A stretch of DNA of 64,000 bases from Cordia subcordata (lineage: Eukaryota; Streptophyta; Magnoliopsida; Boraginales; Cordiaceae): the NCBI GenBank assembly GCA_028554755.1, contig JAPTOF010000006.1, forward strand, positions 5,202,501 through 5,266,500. Reading direction: 5' to 3'. Of this stretch, positions 57,890 to 64,000 are shown one piece after another. Below the pieces are notes generated by a model. It saw only the letters and a program-made list of their open reading frames with translations, searched no databases and had not been told where the DNA came from. The position numbers were made by a program, and so were the translations under genes. Position 1 is the first letter of the stretch. Every line of letters starts with the position of its first letter.

Positions 57890-60800
57890 ATGATGTCTTC
57901 TGGGGTAAATTTGGTGATGACAGTGATAGGATTTGCAGTGAGTACCATGTTCATAGTGTTTGTTTGTACAAGGTTAATCTGTGCTCGAATTCAATTGAAT
58001 GCTTCGAGGAGGTCTGTTACTATGGCTAGCAGATCAGATCTTAGCATGGTGAGCACTTGTTTCATAACTTGTTGAATGGTGTATTTACTGAACTTTCTTC
58101 AGTTCTTATTCGATAGAGCCAATTTTTGGTTGCCACATGCTTGCTTATTGTTTTCATTCCTTTGTTATATCTATTTTCTGCCCGCTCTTTGATTTCTTGG
58201 TGTTTGGTAGATGCTCAATCATGAGATGTTACTGATGTCTTTGCCATGTTTGTGTATGGTGTATATTGACTGTTATATGCAGCTTTCTTTTGCATCTATA
58301 TAGAAACATTTTCGGTCTGCTCACTTGTGGCAGGCTAGTAGTTGGGTCTAAATCGTTTTAGGCGAGAATTTCTTGCATCGTGATGTCCTTCTATGTATAT
58401 GTTTGGATAGGTTTATGGTAAGATTTTGATTTGGATAGGTTTACGGTAAGATTTTGATGTTCTTGTTTGTCTGGTATCTAAAAACCTTAGCCATTATTCT
58501 GTGACATGTAGCCAAGCCAATTTTTACCATATTAGTGCTCACTGCTAAAATTGCACTTGTGAATCATTTATGATATTCTCTGCAGTATATGGGTTATTTC
58601 AATTTGTACATCCTATCAGTTGATAGAGTCTTGAGGAACTTGGTCATTCATCTTCTTAAAACAATTATCATTTCATATGGATTAGTACTTTCTATATTGA
58701 GCTGAAAGATGTTGCTTTACTGATGTTGCACAGTTGGAAAGGGGCTTGCATGGTCTTGAACCATATGTTCTGGCTAACTTTCCAACAAAGAAGTACAATG
58801 ATTCCCATTTTGCTTCAGGAGAAAAAGCTCAGTAAGTCACTTCTCTATTTCATGAAAAAGTTTTTAGTGAAAACTAGCTCCATTTGGTTGATGGTGCTTT
58901 CAGCCCTCTCATTGCCACTATGTTTTCTTTTCCTCCCAACAGTTTCTTCTTTACATAAAAGAACAAGTTTGATCATATCCAGACATGTTCTTTTCAATTC
59001 TGCCACTATTATGTCTTTGTGCTGAGGTAACTAATTATTGCATGATTCACGAAATTTGCTTTTTCATATATTCTCAAAGGCAAATCATACACCAAGTTGA
59101 GAAGAAAAAGGGTGAAGAAAAGAGACCAATGGAAATCTGTAGTGTTGTTATAGTAGTGTAAGCCTTGTATTTGGAATGTATTCTGATATCTAAACGTTGT
59201 TTTTGAATATTTACAAGAAATAATTATTTATGGATAGACTTAAGCTATTGCTTTTACAATTTATAGAATCTTATGATCCTACATTCGAAATCAAATCCTA
59301 CTCCTATGTAGGACTCCGATTTAGGGACTTTGGTCAGGTTTGGTTCATTTTGGATCAAATTTTAAAGGCAATCTGTCTATTTGCTTAGCCTCCCCCTGCA
59401 CACAATAACTTGACTTAAACCTCACCTAACTGACTGGAGATAATCATTTCTTGAAAGAACTTACTGTTAGTTACTACTTTTTGTTGATCATACTACGGGG
59501 GTGTTGTAAAATTCAAGAATATTATATTATATGACTGGCCAGCACAACTTTGAAAACCAAAAATTTATAAAGTCTGAACCACTTTGACAACATGGACATG
59601 GATATGTCTATCGGGTATAGCTAGGATTGATTTTCCTGCTCTCTGGAGCATTGTTTGAGTGCACCTACTTGAATTGGGTGTATATGCTCATCATATATTG
59701 ATATAGAAATCAAAAGGTGTGTACGGCCAGAAGTCTCTTCTTTTTGGGTGCTCTTCTGATGCTGCTAAGGAGATAAAGACTAGTAGCCTCATGAACAATT
59801 TGAATTTCGGAGAGGCTAGATAATTTCATCTTTCCTTTTTTTCTTTTTCTGTTTTCTCGGGGAATTCCTTAGATTTAAGCCTCTTCGTCTGCCCCTAGTG
59901 ATATGGATCACACAAATCACACCACAAAAGACATGTGAATCTCGGTAGGATTAAGCCTCCCCAGGTATAGGAACCCTCAAAGTGAAGATATATATGTGTC
60001 CCAAGCATGCTTCATTTGCTTCATACTTTCTGTGTTGACCAAATAAATCCTAACAAAACCCTGAAAAGAAATCTTAAGGTTATTATTTGGGCTTAAGTTA
60101 AAAAAAAAAAACCTTCATATCATAGGGATGATAATTTATTTTAGTTTATTAAATTCTACCAAAATCCAATTGATTCTGTGCCTTTCCACAAATATTTCTG
60201 TGAGGTTGGAGGATAGATCAATTTGAAATGGCACAAGAATAGCAGGATCCTGTCCTTTTTATTCTCCTTAAGTTTGAGGATCAATTTTAGTTTCTCCAGT
60301 TAAGATAATCACCTTAAGAACTCTATGGAGCCAAAACGTACTCTTGATTTTAATCGAAGGGATTTTTCAACTCAAACAAGTTGTTCTGACATGCTTCACT
60401 GTAAATCCTTCTTTTTCCTTTCCTATTTTGCAGCTGAGAAGACCTCTCTGTATAATAACCTCTAAATGCCGAGAGCTACGGAAATTTATTTCTTTTTAAC
60501 ACTGGTACCTCAAACGGCAGTCTAAACATGCAACTAATTGTGATGTACAGGTGCACAGTTTGCCTAGCTGAATATCATGGGGAAGACATATTACGCTTCC
60601 TGCCTTTCTGTGGACATTCTTTTCATGCAGCTTGTATCGACATATGGCTGCATCACCACTCCACATGTCCGGTTTGTCGAGTATCTCTGCGCGAACATTC
60701 CGAGAAAAAGCGCTTCATGCACCCTGTTTTTGGTTCATCCAACCAATCGCAATACACTGCAGAATCCCAAATTGCAAATTCTTTTCAATGTACATCAACC

Positions 60801-60980
60801 GGCGATAGGTTTCCATCAAGATTGCCTGAGAACCAGAGAATGGACCCGATACAGGAGGCACACTGTCAGTCTGAACACGAGAGGGTCGAAGCAGGAGATG
60901 GCAACTCCAACTTGACTGGTGGTAGTCAAATAACAAAATATTCAGGAAACAAGCAAGCCGAGAGTCCATCGAATGTGTAA
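57890..60980 (+). CDS. ATL-type RING-H2 E3 ubiquitin ligase (three exons)
   Basis: Exons 57890-58048, 58734-58831 and 60551-60980 (introns GT-AG) give 228 residues; a second ATG at 57893 is equally possible. An N-terminal membrane segment (~residues 6-28) is followed by a basic patch and a GLE-P motif (residues 60-63, the place of the ATL family's GLD motif). The RING-H2 finger has Cys87, Cys90, Cys106, His108, His111, Cys114, Cys125 and Cys128, with the 15-residue second spacer typical of ATLs. The tail is polar and low-complexity. It should anchor in a membrane and pass ubiquitin from an E2 to unknown substrates. Two introns are unusual, as most ATL genes have none. Every splice junction keeps frame, which supports the model. 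Confidence 0.9.
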
Positions 60981-61876
60981 ATTGTCCCGCTGGCGCATTC
61001 ATTTGGAAAGAGCATGGAGGATAATGATTTCTTACCGTTGTGGCTTTCTGTACATATTGAAGAAGTGTTTTCCCCCCCTCATTTGTCACTCTCTTGAATC
61101 ATTTATAGAAGCTGTTCTCTTGGCATTTTTGATAGTTCGTCAGTTGTTCAAAGCCTGTAGTATAGTCAGAAAAAGTGGTTTAAACGCACTTGTAATATGT
61201 AACAACTAACAAGTTTGTTATGTTTAAGTTGAAAAATGTAGGAAAAGCGGGTGCTTAAAGTAAATTTTGAAATGAATGAATGAGATATAAATGATTCAAA
61301 TCTGCTGACTTATAATTCATCTCATTTCTCATCCCCAAAATGCAAGAACAAGGAGTTGAGAGGATATTCCTCTGACTTCAAGTCTTCCTCTGCCAAAGAG
61401 CGTCTGTCCGATATATCCCCATGTTCGAGCAATAAAAGTGCAGCAACCTACCTTGTAGGCAGGTGTTTCATAATAATAACTATACTTTACCTTAAATTCA
61501 TTTAAAAAAATGTGCTGCCAAACTTAGAACTTATTACACTTTTTTTCATAAGATTATGGAATAACTTAAATGGTTGATACTATCTTTTTTATACGTAAGG
61601 TCATAAGTTCAATCTCATAAGGATGAAAATTTAACCCAAAAATAAAATAAAATTGATTACACTTCATGATGGTTGTGACACCATGGCTGACCAAATAAAC
61701 AATTAATCAGGTGGTGTTGAGCAAGAGTGACTTAAAAAAAAAATTTTAAAAGAAAAAGAAGAAACCAAACCAAATTAAACTAAATCTTTACTCCACCAGG
61801 TGGAACTGTGGTTACTTTATCATATATAGTACACAAGAGATTTTGAATAAAAAGAATGCAGAACTCAAACATATAG
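60981..61876. other. 3' flank and intergenic DNA
   Basis: Probable 3' UTR of the RING-H2 gene to about 61250, then AT-rich DNA. No further gene. Confidence 0.5.
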
Positions 61877-61950
61877 GACGTCAAAGCGCAGTGCATTAGC
61901 GCGTTTGACTTCGGATCAAAAGGTCGTGGGTTCGACTCCCACCGTGGTCG
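61877..61950 (+). tRNA. tRNA-Arg(TCG), probably decayed
   Basis: 74 nt. The D stem is GCGC/GCGC, the anticodon stem TTTGA/TCAAA with loop CTTCGGA (anticodon TCG), and the T arm GTGGG-TTCGACT-CCCAC, all well formed. The acceptor stem GACGTCA against CGTGGTC has three mismatches (pairs 4, 5 and 7). The usual T8 is A, and one of the invariant D-loop GG is lost (AGTGCATTA). The B box is intact but the A box is weakened. There is no T-run close behind; the first is about 60 nt downstream (about 62010). It is a tRNA-derived gene with doubtful function, or possibly the head of a SINE. Confidence 0.75.
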
Positions 61951-63132
61951 GCTTGCTAATATCAGCACTTCTCTGTAAATGGGAGAACAGAGCTAACATG
62001 ACGAGGCCGCTTTTTTTCCTTTTCTTCTTCTTTTTTTTTTCCCCCCCTCTTTTGATATCATTACTTTATATAATAAATACATAGATATGTTATCCAATGG
62101 TAATAATACTAGCTGGATATTTTCCCTTCTCAGAAAATGATGGCTCCCAGTGGCATCAATCTCAGATTCAGCAACATCAAATGCGAAAGAGTCCCTTGAT
62201 CTTCTTTTTTGGTTAAAAAAAAGAGTGCATTTGATAGAGGGAAGTTTTATTGGTGCTCGAGAGGAAAAATGGGTTGAAAAGATTCAGAACATATGACCAT
62301 CTTCAGCCAGGGTGAAAAGCCATCCCCGTGATTCCCAGGCAATTTAGTTTCGGACGTTTAATTTGGTCATTACATGTTATGATATCCTGTAGCAAAATTT
62401 AACCGCCTTGCCACCTTAATCTCTCTTTGATACGTTCTACGCCCCTAACATAATATCCATCAACAAAGAGTTTTACTTTCGTGTCAAGAAAAAACTACAA
62501 ATTTCGATATTTTTTTTATAATTACTCCTTTTATTCTTGTACAATTTGATTCTTGTTTATATTTTTAATAAGTAAAGCAAAGTCGTGACCACTTCAACTG
62601 AAAAATTCATTGCACACATCCACAAGGTGCAGCTCAATCATTCATGTCAATAGACAAAAACGAATGCCCCTGCAGATTTAGCCACCCCCTGGTATGGGGG
62701 CTAGTTTCTATAAATTGCTTTATCAATGACACGACCAAATTCAGAAACCGGAACAATCATCAGGATAGCACTAACCATTGTTCCTAAAGACTTTGATTAT
62801 ATTTAGCAGAGATCCGTTTCTAGGGAAACGTCACAAATTCATAAATGATACTATTGCAGCATCAAAAACACATCTTAATATTGACAAATGACGGAATCAG
62901 AAAGCAGATATTTGACAACGTTGGAAAATCTCTGGGGTTGATATAGAGCATATAGATCATGTAATACAATATCGCGTCATCTCTTTGTGCAAATTTTAGA
63001 GGTACAAGGACAACAAAAACAAATTAAAACTCAAGTTTCTGCACTCATGAACTAAAAGTCATAAGGATCACAGTAGGAGTATTGCAGAGCGTCAAACAGC
63101 TTTAACTAAAAGTCCACAGTCTAAGCAAAATA
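61951..63132. other. intergenic DNA, no gene seen
   Basis: T-rich tract at about 62010-62050, otherwise unremarkable. The last few hundred bases are probably the 3' UTR of the minus-strand FAX-like gene. Confidence 0.5.
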
Positions 63133-63888
63133 TTAGTGCATACCACGCATAATTCCATGCAGATACCCAGCAGTCATAACAAGGGATGCAACGGAGACAA
63201 TACCTGCAGGAAAGATCTTCCCTGATTTCTTAAACCGAGAACCCATCGCTCCTAGAAGAGCAGCAGAACATCCGAGGCCAATGGATGATGCAAAAACTGG
63301 GTTAGCAGGAAGCTGGGTATAAACATAACCCAATACTGAAGCTGAAAGTCCACCGGCAATCAGCGACTTCTGGCTGCCACTCTTCAAGTAGCCTGCAGTT
63401 CCACCCACACCAACCAGGAGAGCATAACCCAGTGTGAATTTCTGGGACATTAAAATGGCCGGATTCTTTTTGTTACCCATGTTGTGGTCCTCACTCTCAT
63501 CCGATCTCCCTCCGCTCTCATTGTTATTACCATTGCCACCGCTGTCTCCTCTGCCACCATTTCCCCCTGCATCACCAAAATTGTCTCCACTACCACCAGA
63601 GTCTGGCAGGATATAGTTTCTTTCCTCAGCTGAATTTACCATAAATGTGGTTGGCAATTTTGTGTCAGAGGTGACACCGGCTGTAATTCCCCAAGAAGGA
63701 AATTGCCTTTGCAAAGAGCAAACTGGTGGAGAGAATAATGGTCTTGTTCTCAAGAAATACATGGTAGAAGTTCTAAATGGTGATGCTTGACTGCACGCAA
63801 CTGATTGGCGCCGATGGCCTGAAGCTTGGAGGCAAATCTGCGAAAGCAGTGGTAAAGGGGTCCACGAAACTGTCAGAAGCTCAGCCAT
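63133..63888 (-). CDS. FAX/TMEM14-family plastid membrane protein
   Basis: A 251-residue intronless frame. The first ~80 residues are Ser/Thr/Arg-rich with few acidic residues, which suggests a plastid transit peptide. Residues ~97-125 are a Gly/Asn/Asp linker. Residues ~127-250 form the TMEM14 (UPF0136) domain with four short hydrophobic helices rich in Gly and Ala (e.g. FTLGYALLVGVGGTAGYLKSG). In Arabidopsis such proteins (FATTY ACID EXPORT) sit in the plastid inner envelope and move free fatty acids out of the chloroplast. That role is inferred by family. Which FAX subgroup it belongs to cannot be decided here. The start is the first ATG, with a good transit-like N-terminus. Confidence 0.88.
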   Translation of the reverse strand: MAELLTVSWTPLPLLSQICLQASGHRRQSVACSQASPFRTSTMYFLRTRPLFSPPVCSLQRQFPSWGITAGVTSDTKLPTTFMVNSAEERNYILPDSGGSGDNFGDAGGNGGRGDSGGNGNNNESGGRSDESEDHNMGNKKNPAILMSQKFTLGYALLVGVGGTAGYLKSGSQKSLIAGGLSASVLGYVYTQLPANPVFASSIGLGCSAALLGAMGSRFKKSGKIFPAGIVSVASLVMTAGYLHGIMRGMH

Positions 63889-64000
63889 TTGGGTTTCAAT
63901 TTTGGAATATAAGCCTCTATAGCATTTATATAGATCTTTGGATGTTGTATAAATATGAACTTAGTTTTTGGAGATATTTTTGGAGGATGCTCCTTGAAAG

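Noticed and set aside
57787..58029. 80-codon frame overlapping the RING-H2 first exon
   Set aside because: Different frame from the exon set whose splice junctions reconstruct a complete ATL-type protein.
61780..61968. 62-codon minus-strand frame containing 'WESNPRPFD'
   Set aside because: It is the translation of the complementary strand of the tRNA-Arg sequence, a well-known spurious motif in protein databases.

Overview
This is a plant nuclear genome window, almost certainly a core eudicot and probably an asterid. The grounds are spliced genes with GT-AG introns, Ty1/copia LTRs, CACTA and Tourist elements, a plant ATL-type RING-H2 gene and a plastid FAX/TMEM14-type gene. The species cannot be named from the sequence. 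Most of it is AT-rich, repeat-laden intergenic DNA; few of the many short open frames are real.

The centre (about 2.6-45.4 kb) is a tandem cluster of family-1 UDP-glycosyltransferases of the UGT94-like, sugar-on-sugar type. Three to four copies look intact: 2591-3952 (-), 14886-16349 (-), 37254-38716 (+) and 43185-44649 (+). Four are broken: 7656-9110 (-), 11021-11874 (-), a relic at 12907-13135 (+) and a 5' fragment at 19731-20082 (+). Members left of about 17 kb face left; apart from the 12.9 kb relic, those to the right face right. One subgroup is intronless (2.6 and 11 kb). The other carries a short phase-2 intron of about 80-93 bp at codon 182/183. The cluster evolved by tandem duplication (9.2-10.2 versus 16.5-17.4 kb; block A 35.6-41.3 versus block B 41.8-52.3 kb), by an inverted duplication (14.1-16.2 versus 43.35-45.4 kb), and by recombination that made the 43 kb gene a chimera. 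Its promoter and first ~57 codons come from the 37 kb gene type; the rest comes from the 15 kb gene type.

Mobile DNA explains most of the remainder. There is a full-length but heavily mutated Ty1/copia element (45685-50344, TSD AAGAT). Two solo LTRs are clean: 30628-31915 (TSD TTATG) and 40689-41126 (TSD TAAAC). A 4.5 kb CACTA element (21572-26081, TSD TAT) carries pieces of two host genes, RanBP1 and methylthioribose kinase. A 412 bp mini-CACTA lies at 13451-13862 (TSD AAC). Two Tourist-like MITEs, a LINE 3' tail, a 1.05 kb inverted-terminal-repeat element and several fold-back repeats complete the set. Several of these are confirmed by paralogous empty sites in the duplicated blocks. Minisatellites lie at 19, 29, 35.6 and 41.7 kb (a spacer repeat shared by the UGT units) and at 32.1-34.1 kb (three unrelated arrays).

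The right end (57.9-63.9 kb) returns to ordinary single-copy genes: a three-exon ATL-type RING-H2 ubiquitin ligase (+), a tRNA-Arg(TCG) gene with a decayed 5' half (+), and a plastid-targeted FAX/TMEM14 fatty-acid-export-like protein (-). No new biochemical system is evident. The most novel material is the two-gene Pack-CACTA and the chimeric, inverted UGT paralogues.
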